Positions 55,603 through 64,000 are shown, numbered from the stretch's first letter. The stretch: DNA of 64,000 nt from Arthrobacter sp. JZ12 (GCF_035189165.1 NZ_CP045246.1:1-64000), one strand, 5' to 3'. Numbers and translations: made by a program. Notes: generated by a model from the letters alone, not told the origin.

Positions 55603-57300
55603 ATGTCCGCTGAGTCCAAAGGCGATTCGATCGAGGAGAGAATCGGCGACACTGCTGACAGCTCAGCCGCCGGCTGGGCATCGGTTGATAAGGTTGTATT
55701 TTTCGTCGCGTTCGGCATCATCCTTACGGTGTGCATCCTCGGTGTTGTCTTCACCGAGGCGGTGAGCGCGGCTGCAGGAGCAGCCCTGGGTTGGGTCACA
55801 GGAAACTTCGGCTGGCTCTTCATCCTGGGCGCCAGCGGATTTGTGGTGTTCTCTCTGGTCCTGGCTTTCGGCAGGTATGGAAACATCCCGCTGTCACAGG
55901 AGGGCGAAGGCACCGAGTTCTCCACCCTGTCCTGGGTTGCCATGATGTTCAGCGCCGGCATGGGCATCGGCCTCATGTTCTTCGGCGTCTACGAGCCGGT
56001 TACCCACCTGGCTTCTCCGCCCCCGTATGTGGAGGCAGAGCCCGGAAGCCCCGACGCAGCACGACAGGCGATGGCCTACACATTCTTCCACTGGGGCCTG
56101 CACCCGTGGGCCATTTACGCCGTCGTCGGTCTGGCGCTGGCGTATTCCACCTACCGCATGGGCCGCGGAAACCTCATGAGCTCGCCCTTCGAGTCACTCT
56201 TCGGGGCAGAGCGCATCCGGGACCGCGGCTGGGGCAAGCCGATCGACATTCTCGCCATCATCTGCACCAAGTTTGGCTCGGCGACCTCCCTCGGCCTAGG
56301 CGCATTGCAGATCGCGGCCGGATACGCTCTGCTGACTACCGGCGAGTTCGACGACGATCCGGGCGCCGCGCTGCCGATCATCATCATCTGCGTCCTCACG
56401 GTGGGCGTGCTGTTCTCAGCCGCGAGCGGTGTCTCCAAGGGCATCAAATGGCTGAGCAACACGAACATGGTTCTTGCCGCCGTACTGCTGCTGTTTGTCT
56501 TCATCGTCGGCCCCACCGTCTTCATGCTCGATCTCATCCCGTCGGGAATCGGCTCCTACCTGTCGAACCTGGTTCCGATGAGCTTCCACTCCGCCGTGTT
56601 CGGCGGTACAGAGTGGCTGGCCAGCTGGACGATTTTCTACTGGGCCTGGTGGATCTCCTGGACGCCCTTCGTCGGGACGTTCATTGCCAAGATCTCCCGC
56701 GGCCGGACCGTGCGCGAGTTCGTGCTCGGCGTGCTGCTGGTTCCTACCGGCGTCAGCGTGCTGTGGTTCTCTGTCTTCGGCGGAGCCGGCCTCAACCTGC
56801 AGCTTGGCGGTGTGGACATCGCCGGAACCGGCAACGAAGCGGCCGGGTTCTTCGCCACCCTGCAGGAGTACCCGTTCTTCATCGGGGCTGCGCTGGTGGT
56901 CATGGTGCTCACCGCGGTGTTCTTCATCAGCGGCGCGGACGCGGGTGCGCTGGTCCTTGGCACGCTGTCCAGCTACGGGCGCAAGGAACCCTGGAAGCCT
57001 CTGGTCCTGTTGTGGGCAGTGCTGACGGGAGCGGTGGCCGCGGTCCTGCTGTTCGTGGGCGGCCTAGAGGCGCTGCAGACCTTCACCATCCTCGCGTCCA
57101 GCCCGTTCGTGCTGATCATCATCGGCCTATGCGTCGCACTGTATGCGGACCTCCGAAGGGATCCGCTGCGGCTGCGCAGCCTGGGCCCCGTGCGCGGAGC
57201 TGCGACCGTTCCCGCCACGGTGCCCTTCAAGGAGACCGACACCGGCTCCATTGAACGCATCAGCCCGGAGGGAACCACCGGAGACGACGCCGGCAAATAG
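55603..57300 (+). CDS. BCCT family betaine/carnitine/choline transporter
   Basis: A secondary transporter for quaternary-ammonium osmoprotectants. The 565-residue protein has 12 membrane helices. The BCCT core includes MFSAGMGIGLMFFGVYEPVTHL and the tryptophan-rich WTIFYWAWWISWTPFVGTFIAKISRGRT signature of substrate-binding helix 8. The C-terminal tail is cytoplasmic. ATG 55603 follows GAGGAG. Glycine betaine is the likeliest substrate, not proven. Confidence 0.94.
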   Translation: MSAESKGDSIEERIGDTADSSAAGWASVDKVVFFVAFGIILTVCILGVVFTEAVSAAAGAALGWVTGNFGWLFILGASGFVVFSLVLAFGRYGNIPLSQEGEGTEFSTLSWVAMMFSAGMGIGLMFFGVYEPVTHLASPPPYVEAEPGSPDAARQAMAYTFFHWGLHPWAIYAVVGLALAYSTYRMGRGNLMSSPFESLFGAERIRDRGWGKPIDILAIICTKFGSATSLGLGALQIAAGYALLTTGEFDDDPGAALPIIIICVLTVGVLFSAASGVSKGIKWLSNTNMVLAAVLLLFVFIVGPTVFMLDLIPSGIGSYLSNLVPMSFHSAVFGGTEWLASWTIFYWAWWISWTPFVGTFIAKISRGRTVREFVLGVLLVPTGVSVLWFSVFGGAGLNLQLGGVDIAGTGNEAAGFFATLQEYPFFIGAALVVMVLTAVFFISGADAGALVLGTLSSYGRKEPWKPLVLLWAVLTGAVAAVLLFVGGLEALQTFTILASSPFVLIIIGLCVALYADLRRDPLRLRSLGPVRGAATVPATVPFKETDTGSIERISPEGTTGDDAGK

Positions 57301-57339
57301 CTCCCATCGGGTGCAACTCTTCTGATCTCGTGTAGCGTC

Positions 57340-57370
57340 GGTGATTGGCGGCCAATTGCCGCCAATCACC
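57340..57370. repeat. Perfect 13-bp inverted repeat between BCCT and flotillin genes
   Basis: GGTGATTGGCGGC and GCCGCCAATCACC flank CAATT. It lies 39 bases after the BCCT stop and 32 before the flotillin start. It could be a terminator, though no strong T-run follows, or an operator for the flotillin gene. Confidence 0.7.
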
Positions 57371-57402
57371 AGTCTCATTTGAGTCTTAGCTATGGGGGAA
57401 AT

Positions 57403-58890
57403 GTGGATATCGGTCTGCTGATCACGCTCGGGGTGGTCGCCGGCGTCGTCGTAATTCTGGCTCTGGTCGCAGCGATAGCGGCGAGGATGGCACTGCGCAT
57501 CGCCAGCCCGTCCGAAGCGCTCATCATCACGGGAAAGAGCAATCAGGAAAGCCAGCGCGTAGTCTTCGGGCGCACGTTCATCAATCCGATCAGCCAGCGC
57601 GCGTTCTCGATCTCCCTGGCGTCCAGGCAGGTCACGCTGCAGATCGAGGGCATCTCCAAGAACGGCATCAAGCTGCACCTGACGGGCGTTGCGCAGATCA
57701 AGGTCGGCGGTGATGAAGAGGCGGTCCGCCGGGCAGCCCAGCGATTCCTGAATCAGCAGGACCAGATCGACCACTACACACAGGAAACCCTGTCCGGCTC
57801 GCTGCGCTCGATCGTGGGAACGCTGACCGTGGACTCGATCATCAAGGACCGGGCATCCTTCGCCAAGAGCGTGAAGGAAGAGGCCGAGCACTCGATGCAC
57901 AACCAGGGCCTGGTGATCGACACCTTCCAGATCCAGTCCGTGAACGATGACTCCAGCTACCTGCACAACCTTGGGCGTCCTGAAGCCGCACTTGCCGAGA
58001 AGCTTGCGAAGATCGCCGAAGCCAATGCCGCCCAGGAAGCTGCCGAAGCGGCTGCGCTCGCCGATGAGCAGGTGGCTCTCGCCGAACAGCGCCTGGCCAT
58101 CCGCCGCGCTGAATTGAAGGAAGTCGCCGACGCCCGCCAGGCGCAGGCCGACGCCGCCGGCCCGCTCGCAGCAGCCGAGCAGCAGCAGGCCATCCTCCTC
58201 AAGGAACAGGAAGTCACCGCACGCCGTGCCGAACTGCGCGAGCGGGAACTGGACATCGAAATCCGCAAGCCCGCCGACGCGGACAAGTACCGGGTGGAGC
58301 AGGAAGCGGCCGCACTGCTGGAGCAGCGCAAGCGCCAGTCCGAGGCTGACCAGGTCGAAGCGGAAGTGGCTCTCTCAAAGCGAAAGCTGACGGCTGAAGG
58401 TGATCGGGTAGCTGCTGAAGCTGAAGCAGCAGCGAGCACCGCACGCGGTAACGCGGCGGCGGCGGTCACTCGCGCCAACGGTGCCGCCGATGCCGAGGTC
58501 ATCAAGGTCCGGGGTGAGGCGGAGGCCGACGTCGTGCGCCAGAAGGGTATTGCCGAGGCGCAGGGCATCGAGGCCCAGGCACGTGCCTACGAGCAGTTCA
58601 ACGACGCAGCCGTCCTGAACAAGGTGATGGAGATGCTCCCGCTCGTAGCGCGCGAAGTCGCAGCGCCCATGTCCGCCATCGACAACATGACCGTGATTTC
58701 CTCCGACGGAGCTAGCCAGCTGAGCCGGAACGTCACCGGCGGACTGCAGCAGACCTTCCAGCTGCTCAAGGACACCACCGGCCTGGACGCGGTGGCCATG
58801 CTGCGTAACTGGGGCTCAACAGACAAGGGCGGCAACGGAACCGCCGCCAAGGCTGACACCGGCAACGGGACCGCAGCGGCTGAAGTGTAG
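57403..58890 (+). CDS. Flotillin-like SPFH/band 7 protein
   Basis: A membrane scaffold of the flotillin type (bacterial FloT/YuaG). The 495-residue protein has one N-terminal membrane helix (about 5-28) and an SPFH domain (about 30-200). A long Ala/Glu/Arg-rich coiled coil follows (about 205-420, with AEANAAQEAAEAAALADEQV-type repeats), then a Gly/Asn/Thr tail. GTG 57403 follows GGGGGA and gives a short N-terminus; TTG 57379 is an alternative. It may organise membrane domains; partners are unknown. Confidence 0.92.
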   Translation: MDIGLLITLGVVAGVVVILALVAAIAARMALRIASPSEALIITGKSNQESQRVVFGRTFINPISQRAFSISLASRQVTLQIEGISKNGIKLHLTGVAQIKVGGDEEAVRRAAQRFLNQQDQIDHYTQETLSGSLRSIVGTLTVDSIIKDRASFAKSVKEEAEHSMHNQGLVIDTFQIQSVNDDSSYLHNLGRPEAALAEKLAKIAEANAAQEAAEAAALADEQVALAEQRLAIRRAELKEVADARQAQADAAGPLAAAEQQQAILLKEQEVTARRAELRERELDIEIRKPADADKYRVEQEAAALLEQRKRQSEADQVEAEVALSKRKLTAEGDRVAAEAEAAASTARGNAAAAVTRANGAADAEVIKVRGEAEADVVRQKGIAEAQGIEAQARAYEQFNDAAVLNKVMEMLPLVAREVAAPMSAIDNMTVISSDGASQLSRNVTGGLQQTFQLLKDTTGLDAVAMLRNWGSTDKGGNGTAAKADTGNGTAAAEV

Positions 58891-58903
58891 ACCGCTGCTC
58901 AGG

Positions 58904-59995
58904 TCACGACTGGGCCCGCGACCTGTACGTCCGGATTTGACGGAACCTTCGCAGCAGGCTGTCCCGGCGGGAGGCACCTGCCTCCGACGCCGGGTCAGCC
59001 GTCAACTCGATGTGACGTTCGCCGAAGTTCCACAGCAGCACATCGTCCAGCAGCCGGTCGGGACCGGGCGAGTACCGGTGGACCAGCGCGCGCCGCACTG
59101 AGGTAATGGTGTCGGCCTGCAGCAGGGAGACCAGTTCGGTTGTGGTGGTTAATCCGTGTGCGGCGAGGAGTTCGGCTGCCCAGCGCCAGTCGTCGTCGGA
59201 CTTACGGTCCACGTGCGGCAGAAGTGTTTGCCACACCTCGCGGATCCGGTCGGGTGAGAGTTCCACCGCACCCTCTCCGGCCGGGTCCCAGAACCCCGTG
59301 ACTTTCTGGTACCGGGTATGCAGGTCAGCGAAGGTGGACTCCACGCTTTCAAGCATCGCGGCCGTGGCAGTGAACTGCCGGTCGAAGTAGGGGCTCCAGG
59401 CTTTCGGGTTGAACGACTTGAAGCGGATGTCGTGCTCGATCTCCGACCATGCGTGGGCGAGCACAGTCCGTACCTGGGTTTCGAAGAGGTAGCTGCCCGA
59501 ATCCGAGCCGAGCAGCTGCTGGTAGTTGCGCACGGCGTCGTTCTGGATGGTCCGCAGAATCAGGTGACGGCTGGAGTAGCCGTAGGTGCCCGATTCGATC
59601 GAGCCGATGTCCTTTTCACGGTCGCCGCGACAGTCGAACTCCTGCCGCTGCCGCTTGATCAGGTTGGCTGCGATATCCACTTCGTGTGGGAGGGTTGTGA
59701 TCACCCGGACGCCGACAAGGTCCGTGAGGTTGCGCAGGGGGTCGGGGAAAACCAGGCTGGGCGGTGTATCTCCTTCCACCAGCATGCGCGAGGCTTTGTC
59801 CCGGAATGACTGGACCGACTTGGTGCGCGCCGTGACAAACAGCGGCCGCAGTTCCGTTCCGTCAAAAATGTCCTGGATTCTCTGGCGGGCATCCTCGGTA
59901 ACGGCTTCCAGGGCAGGGCGCACCCGCTCATACTCCTGGACGCTTGCCTCGACAGACGGTCTCAGGCGGTCATCCAACTCATCCCATGCACTCAC
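58904..59995 (-). CDS. RelA/SpoT domain (p)ppGpp synthetase-like protein
   Basis: The 363-residue protein has a nucleotidyltransferase domain of the RelA/SpoT family (about 45-225): ARTKSVQSFRDKASR, NLTDLVGVRVITTLP, GTYGYSSRHLIL and FETQVRTVLAHAWSEIEHDIRF. It lacks an HD hydrolase domain before it and a TGS domain after it. The C-terminal 130 residues form a helical segment I cannot name. GTG 59995 lacks a ribosome binding site but has TTAGAT six bases upstream. It converges on the flotillin gene and may make alarmones; activity is inferred. Confidence 0.87.
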   Translation of the reverse strand: MSAWDELDDRLRPSVEASVQEYERVRPALEAVTEDARQRIQDIFDGTELRPLFVTARTKSVQSFRDKASRMLVEGDTPPSLVFPDPLRNLTDLVGVRVITTLPHEVDIAANLIKRQRQEFDCRGDREKDIGSIESGTYGYSSRHLILRTIQNDAVRNYQQLLGSDSGSYLFETQVRTVLAHAWSEIEHDIRFKSFNPKAWSPYFDRQFTATAAMLESVESTFADLHTRYQKVTGFWDPAGEGAVELSPDRIREVWQTLLPHVDRKSDDDWRWAAELLAAHGLTTTTELVSLLQADTITSVRRALVHRYSPGPDRLLDDVLLWNFGERHIELTADPASEAGASRRDSLLRRFRQIRTYRSRAQS

Positions 59996-60064
59996 GGTCT
60001 TATCTAAACACCAGCCACCCACACCGGCTACGCTGTCAGAAATCCGCACCAGAACAAGGACTCC

Positions 60065-60820
60065 ATGGCATCTCAGCGATACACCTACGGCGAGGATCCC
60101 AGCCAGTTCGCCGATCTCTACCTGCCGGAAGGAGACCGTCGCGCCGGCGCAGTAATCACCATCCATGGCGGGTTCTGGCGGAGCCGATACACCTGCGAGC
60201 TTGGCGTTCCGCTCGCCGAGGATCTTGCTGCCCGCGGCTTCACCTGCTGGAACCTCGAATACCGCCGGGTGGGAAACGGCGGTGGTTGGCCGGAGACATT
60301 CGAAGACATCGCCGCCGGGATCGACCTTCTTTCCGTCGCGGCCGGCGAACACAGCCTGAATCTGACGACGACGACGGCGCTCGGCCACTCTGCCGGCGGC
60401 CACCTGGCCGTGTGGGCAGCGGGGCGGACGTCCCTACCGGGAAGCGCGCCGGGTGCCGGTTCCGTCGCGGTGCCGCTCACCGGCGTCGTAAGCCAGTCAG
60501 GAGTACTCAATCTGCGCCGGGCGCGCGAGGAGCGCCTGGGCGACGGAGCAGTGGCGGACTTCCTGGGGGAGCCCCGCGAAGACAACTACCGGCTCGCCGA
60601 CCCGATGACCGCGATACCGCTTCCCGTACCCGTCCTCGCGCTGCACGGCGCTGAAGACGACACAGTGCCGCTCAGCCAATCGAAGTCCTATGTGAACGCT
60701 GCCTTGACAGCCGGCGCGACTGCGGAGCTGGTGATCATTCCGGGGGATCACTTCGCGATGATTACTCCCGGCACGTCCGCCTGGCAGCTGGTGGTTGACG
60801 CAGTGGTACGTCTTGCATGA
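60065..60820 (+). CDS. Alpha/beta hydrolase (kynurenine formamidase/esterase-like)
   Basis: A 251-residue alpha/beta hydrolase. The oxyanion motif HGGFWR, the nucleophile elbow GHSAGGHLA, and late Asp (GAEDDTVPLSQS) and His (GDHFAMI) residues complete the triad. The HGGFW motif resembles bacterial kynurenine formamidases and esterases, but no kynurenine gene lies nearby. ATG 60065 follows AAGGA. The PGPGW protein gene starts 43 bases downstream. Confidence 0.87.
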   Translation: MASQRYTYGEDPSQFADLYLPEGDRRAGAVITIHGGFWRSRYTCELGVPLAEDLAARGFTCWNLEYRRVGNGGGWPETFEDIAAGIDLLSVAAGEHSLNLTTTTALGHSAGGHLAVWAAGRTSLPGSAPGAGSVAVPLTGVVSQSGVLNLRRAREERLGDGAVADFLGEPREDNYRLADPMTAIPLPVPVLALHGAEDDTVPLSQSKSYVNAALTAGATAELVIIPGDHFAMITPGTSAWQLVVDAVVRLA

Positions 60821-60863
60821 AGCGATTAACGGAGTGTTCAGCCAAGTGTGGGATCCTGCTCCA

Positions 60864-61298
60864 ATGAGCGCGCGTTCCCGGTTACATCGGGCTGCCCACC
60901 GTACCGGCCTTGAAATACTCGGTTGGACCCTTGTTGTGCTTGGCATCGCTGCGCTAGTTCTCCCCGGACCCGGACTGTTGATGCTGGTCGGGGGACTGGC
61001 GGTGTTGTCCCAGCAGTACACCTGGGCCGAGAAGCGGCTGCACCCGATCAAAAAGCAGGCCTATCGTGCAGCCCGCATCGGAGTGAAGACCTGGCTCCGC
61101 ATCGCGGTGAGCGCCCTGGGCGCACTGTGCTTCATGGCAGTCGGCATTTTCTGGATGGTGCAGCCGCCCGTCCCAGGGTGGTGGCCCCTGGGTGACGAGT
61201 GGTGGCTGCCCGGAGGATGGGGCACGGGGCTGAGCCTGGTGCTGTCCTCGATCATCGCGTTGACCCTGCTTGTCTACAGCATCCGGCGCTTCCGGTAG
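60864..61298 (+). CDS. PGPGW (TIGR02611) family membrane protein
   Basis: The 144-residue protein has three or four hydrophobic helices (about 18-40, 73-95 and 118-140). The motif AALVLPGPGLLMLVGGLAVLSQQYTWAEKRL is characteristic of the actinobacterial TIGR02611 / PGPGW transmembrane family of unknown function. ATG 60864 is chosen to give the family N-terminus; the frame is open upstream to 60795, inside the hydrolase gene. Confidence 0.85.
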   Translation: MSARSRLHRAAHRTGLEILGWTLVVLGIAALVLPGPGLLMLVGGLAVLSQQYTWAEKRLHPIKKQAYRAARIGVKTWLRIAVSALGALCFMAVGIFWMVQPPVPGWWPLGDEWWLPGGWGTGLSLVLSSIIALTLLVYSIRRFR

Positions 61299-61334
61299 GG
61301 CCGCGCGGGTACTGTTCGATGCTAGGTTGAGACG

Positions 61335-62264
61335 GTGCTCACGATAATTGGGGAAGCCCTCATCGACGAGGTCATCAGCGACACGGCACCGCTACGCGCA
61401 CACGTGGGTGGAAGTCCGCTGAATGTAGCAGTCGGTCTGGCAAGGCTTGGGCACCCGACCCAGTTCCTCGGTCGGTTCGGGGACGATGAATACGGCCGCC
61501 GCATCCACCAGCACCTCGCTGACAACGCCGTCCTTTCGCCGCTGCCGCCCGACGCCGGCCCCACCAGTGTGGCGTCGGCCAGGCTCGACCCGGTGGGCGG
61601 AGCACAGTACACCTTCCAGCTCCGTTGGGAACTTCCCGAACTGGCCTCCCGCGACAGTCTGCTCAACGGCACCAGCCTGGTGCACACCGGCTCCATTGCG
61701 TCGATGCTCGCCCCTGGCGCCGCAGAAGTGCTCGCCCTGGTCAGGCAGGCCAGGCCGTTCGCGACCATCAGCTACGACCCGAACTGCCGTCCGACGATCA
61801 TCAAGGACGTCGACTACGCGCGGGAGCAAGCCGAGAAGTTCGTGGCTCTGGCGGATGTGGTGAAGGCATCGGACGAGGACCTCGAGTGGCTCTACCCGGG
61901 TCAGGACCACCGCGAGAGCGCGCGCCGCTGGCTGTCGATGGGTCCCGCCGTCGTAGTTGTGACGCGGGGTTCGCGCGGTTCATGGGCCGTCGTCGAACGC
62001 GGTGAATGTGAGGCTCCGGCAGCTGCTGCGTCCGTCGTCGATACAGTCGGCGCCGGTGACTCCTTCATGGCCGCCCTGCTGGGTGCGCTGGTGGACCGCG
62101 AGCTGGACGGAGGGCAGCGGCGCAGTGAGCTTCACGGGTTGTCTGTTGAGCAAGTGCAGGCTGTGTTGGCGTTCGCTGCAGCAGCAGCTGCCGTGACCGT
62201 GTCCCGGGCGGGTGCCAACCCGCCCACCAGAGATGAACTGAGAGCAAGAGGAGTGTACGCATGA
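61335..62264 (+). CDS. PfkB family carbohydrate kinase (fructokinase-like)
   Basis: A 309-residue ribokinase-fold sugar kinase. Signature 1 is [15 protein letters not shown] and signature 2 [17 protein letters not shown], with the catalytic Asp in GAGD. The N-terminus [11 protein letters not shown] is typical of fructokinases. GTG 61335 has TAGGTT six bases upstream, suggesting a leaderless message. Its TGA overlaps the next ATG (ATGA), so the PEBP gene is coupled. Confidence 0.92.
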   Translation: MLTIIGEALIDEVISDTAPLRAHVGGSPLNVAVGLARLGHPTQFLGRFGDDEYGRRIHQHLADNAVLSPLPPDAGPTSVASARLDPVGGAQYTFQLRWELPELASRDSLLNGTSLVHTGSIASMLAPGAAEVLALVRQARPFATISYDPNCRPTIIKDVDYAREQAEKFVALADVVKASDEDLEWLYPGQDHRESARRWLSMGPAVVVVTRGSRGSWAVVERGECEAPAAAASVVDTVGAGDSFMAALLGALVDRELDGGQRRSELHGLSVEQVQAVLAFAAAAAAVTVSRAGANPPTRDELRARGVYA

Positions 62265-62788
62265 CCCGCGATCCCTACGCAGATCTTCCTGAAGTTCCTT
62301 CCTTCAACGTCACCAGCACCGACATCAGCAATAACCAGCCGCTCGATATCCGGCATGCGTCAGGCCGAATGGGAGCAGGCGGCGAGGACCTCTCGCCGCA
62401 ACTTAGCTGGACCGGCTTCCCCGAGGAGACAAAGAGTTTCGCCGTCACCGTCTACGATCCTGACGCTCCCACCGCCAGCGGCTTCTGGCACTGGGCCGTT
62501 TTCAACATCCCGGCCGGGACCACCTCCCTGCCGTCCGGTGCCGGTGCGGAAGACGGTTCCGCGCTTCCGGACGGTGCAGTGCAGCTTAGGAACGACGCCG
62601 GCTTCCTCGGCTTTGTTGGAGCGGCACCGCCACCCGGTCACGGCCCGCACCACTACCACGTGGTGGTCCACGCGGTTGATGTGGAGAAGCTGGACATCCC
62701 GGAAGACGCCTCCAACGCCTACCTCGGGTTCAATCTCTTCTCCCACTCCATTGGCCGGGCGCGCATCATCGGCACCTACGAGCAGTAG
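62261..62788 (+). CDS. YbhB/YbcL family (PEBP / Raf kinase inhibitor-like) protein
   Basis: A 175-residue phosphatidylethanolamine-binding-like protein. Motifs [41 protein letters not shown] and [18 protein letters not shown] form the conserved ligand pocket (DPDAP, GxHxY). It is cytoplasmic with no signal. The bacterial role is unknown. Confidence 0.93.
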   Translation: MTRDPYADLPEVPSFNVTSTDISNNQPLDIRHASGRMGAGGEDLSPQLSWTGFPEETKSFAVTVYDPDAPTASGFWHWAVFNIPAGTTSLPSGAGAEDGSALPDGAVQLRNDAGFLGFVGAAPPPGHGPHHYHVVVHAVDVEKLDIPEDASNAYLGFNLFSHSIGRARIIGTYEQ

Positions 62789-62806
62789 CCTGGAAGGACG
62801 TTAATC

Positions 62807-63034
62807 ATGCTGATTCTGTTCGGATTCAACACCCGGGTCAAGGAACTGTTCCGTCGTCAGGCAGTGTGTTCCAACTGCGGTCAGCACGCCTCGCAGCGTG
62901 TCGATGAGCGGTCAACCCGCTTCACCGTCTTCTTCATACCGCTCTTCACCACACGCCGGCGCTACTCGCGAACCTGCGCCTGGTGCGGCATCACCGCCGA
63001 GCTATCGAAGAGCGAGAAGAACGCATTGGCCTGA
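62807..63034 (+). CDS. Zinc-ribbon domain protein (75 residues)
   Basis: A small basic protein with two Cys pairs, CSNCGQ (21-24) and CAWCG (57-60), forming a zinc ribbon around a hydrophobic strand region (RFTVFFIPLFTTRRRY). It follows the PEBP gene by 18 bases, with AAGGACGTTA upstream. Function is unknown. Confidence 0.83.
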   Translation: MLILFGFNTRVKELFRRQAVCSNCGQHASQRVDERSTRFTVFFIPLFTTRRRYSRTCAWCGITAELSKSEKNALA

Positions 63035-63099
63035 TCCCGGGAGGCACTGTACCGGTTCGCTTGGGTAGGCTGGATACCTACCCGGGTGAGGAGTTTGGG

Positions 63100-63906
63100 A
63101 TGCGTTTGGTCGCCAGCGATATGGACGGCACGGTCGTCGGTCACGACGGGAAGATGTCGAAACGGACAATCCGGGCCTTTGAGTCCTGCCTCGAGGCAGG
63201 CATTGAGGTTGTGTTCGTGACCGGACGGCCCCCCCGCTGGCTGCAGCCGCTGCGCGACCTTGGCTTCACGGGAACCGTGATCTGCTCCAATGGTGCGCTC
63301 ACCTATGACCTCGGTCGCGAGGAAGTCCTCGACTCACACCTGCTGGACGGCGAGAGCATCTTCCAGGCGCAGGAGATTATTCGGGGGCTGTACCCGGCGG
63401 TTACCTTCGCTGCGGAAACGGTGGACAGCTTCCTGATTGAACCCGGATTTGCGGATCCGGCCTCGGTTGAGCTGCTCGGGGCTGCGGAACCCCGTCCGCT
63501 TCGTGAATCGCTGGACGGGACCGGAGTCATCAAGTTCCTCGCGCGGGAGCAGGACATCTCGCCCGACGCTTTCCTGCATGGGGTGGCTCCCGCCGTCGGG
63601 CATTTGGTCGCCACGACGCACTCTGCACCCCGCGTGCCGCTCCTCGAGATGAGTGTGCCCGGCATCAACAAATCGGTCACGCTAGCCAAATACGCAGCCG
63701 GACTGGGTATCGACCGTGAGGATGTGTTCGCCTTCGGGGACATGCCCAATGACATCCAGATGCTGGATTGGGCGGGGCACGGGTACGCCATGTCATCGGG
63801 CCACCCCGATGCGCTTGCTGCAGCGAACCTCCGAGCGCCGGCTTTCGACGACGACGGCGTGGCGCAGGTGCTGGAACAGCAGCTCGCCGCGCTCCGGTCA
63901 GCCTGA
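63100..63906 (+). CDS. Cof-type HAD-superfamily hydrolase
   Basis: A 268-residue phosphatase of the HAD IIB (Cof) group. Motif I ASDMDGTVV carries the nucleophile Asp, motif II is VTGRPPRW, and motif IV FAFGDMPNDIQML. The cap domain lies between. The substrate is probably a sugar phosphate or a flavin/pyridoxal phosphate, unassigned. ATG 63100 follows GAGGAG with six-base spacing. Confidence 0.92.
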   Translation: MRLVASDMDGTVVGHDGKMSKRTIRAFESCLEAGIEVVFVTGRPPRWLQPLRDLGFTGTVICSNGALTYDLGREEVLDSHLLDGESIFQAQEIIRGLYPAVTFAAETVDSFLIEPGFADPASVELLGAAEPRPLRESLDGTGVIKFLAREQDISPDAFLHGVAPAVGHLVATTHSAPRVPLLEMSVPGINKSVTLAKYAAGLGIDREDVFAFGDMPNDIQMLDWAGHGYAMSSGHPDALAAANLRAPAFDDDGVAQVLEQQLAALRSA

Positions 63907-63921
63907 CGCCCTGGCCCGGCG

Positions 63922-64000
63922 ATGGGTAAGCCCTACTTCGATGTCCCTGCGGGCGGTGGGGGCGGGGTTGCGCTAGCACTGTCGCACCGGGGGTTCGCGC
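63922..64000 (+). CDS. Start of a probable glycerophosphodiester phosphodiesterase (truncated by window end)
   Basis: Only 26 codons are visible, reading MGKPYFDVP, a glycine run, then VALALSHRGFA. The SHRG element resembles the catalytic His-Arg-Gly of the GDPD family N-terminus (AHRG). The ATG lies 15 bases after the HAD gene stop, in the same frame. The call rests on a few residues and needs the sequence beyond the window. Confidence 0.5.
   Translation, partial: MGKPYFDVPAGGGGGVALALSHRGFA

Noticed and set aside
55731-57254. A 507-codon frame within the BCCT gene in another phase
   Set aside because: Its translation is Arg/His/Pro-rich with no hydrophobic pattern, while the overlapping frame is a clear 12-helix transporter.

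Overview
The window is a contiguous piece of high-G+C actinobacterial chromosome that starts at the first base of dnaA, so position 1 is the usual chromosome zero point beside oriC. Gene order over the first 28 kb (dnaA, oriC, dnaN, gnd, recF, dciA-like, gyrB, gyrA, DUF3566, tRNA-Ile, DLW-39, tRNA-Ala, ppiA, rhomboid, crgA, class E sortase, pabA, pknB, pknA, pbpA, rodA, pstP, fhaB, fhaA, tRNA-Leu) is the conserved actinobacterial origin neighbourhood. GTG starts, PASTA kinases, DLW-39, CrgA, DciA and an ImuB/DnaE2 cassette fit a member of the Micrococcales, most likely an Arthrobacter-like Micrococcaceae. I see no phage, insertion sequence, integron or CRISPR.

Layout. 1-11.3 kb: replication initiation and gyrase, all on the + strand. 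11.3-17 kb: two tRNAs around a 38-residue protein, a glycosyltransferase, a repeat-bearing hypothetical, cyclophilin, rhomboid protease, an MFS exporter and CrgA. The 173-bp gap between rhomboid and MFS holds a second cluster of DnaA-box-like sites. 17-28 kb: sortase and pabA on +, facing a seven-gene minus-strand operon for growth and cell-wall control (FHA proteins, phosphatase, RodA, PBP, two Ser/Thr kinases). 28.3-36.2 kb: tRNA-Leu, then the SOS mutagenesis cassette imuA'-imuB-dnaE2 under a perfect LexA box, a divergent SRAP protein, and a DUF5997 / LysR-effector-domain pair. 36-49 kb: mixed metabolic and stress genes: GH1 glucosidase, CPBP protease, enoyl-CoA hydratase, cation efflux, PstS with a PHO box, FAD-Rieske oxidoreductase, and an Hsp20 gene with HAIR and CIRCE operators. 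48.5-52.4 kb: NHEJ genes ku and ligD. 52.5-64 kb: phosphoketolase, corrinoid adenosyltransferase, BCCT transporter, flotillin, a short RelA/SpoT protein, hydrolase, PfkB kinase, PEBP protein, HAD phosphatase and the start of a probable GDPD gene.

How the genes work together: the origin block couples replication initiation, clamp, gap repair and supercoiling. The FHA/PstP/kinase operon links phosphorylation to peptidoglycan synthesis by RodA and the PBP. Two separate repair modules (translesion synthesis and end joining) lie 15 kb apart. The clearest regulatory signals are the LexA box, the PHO box (three perfect GTTCACC units plus one variant at 11-bp spacing), the HAIR plus CIRCE pair, the extra-origin DnaA boxes, and a palindromic -10 shared by two divergent genes. 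Many starts without a Shine-Dalgarno have a TANNNT-like -10 element 5-8 bases upstream, which suggests leaderless transcripts. No clearly novel multi-gene system is evident; the second-look items are mainly regulatory DNA and small or odd proteins.
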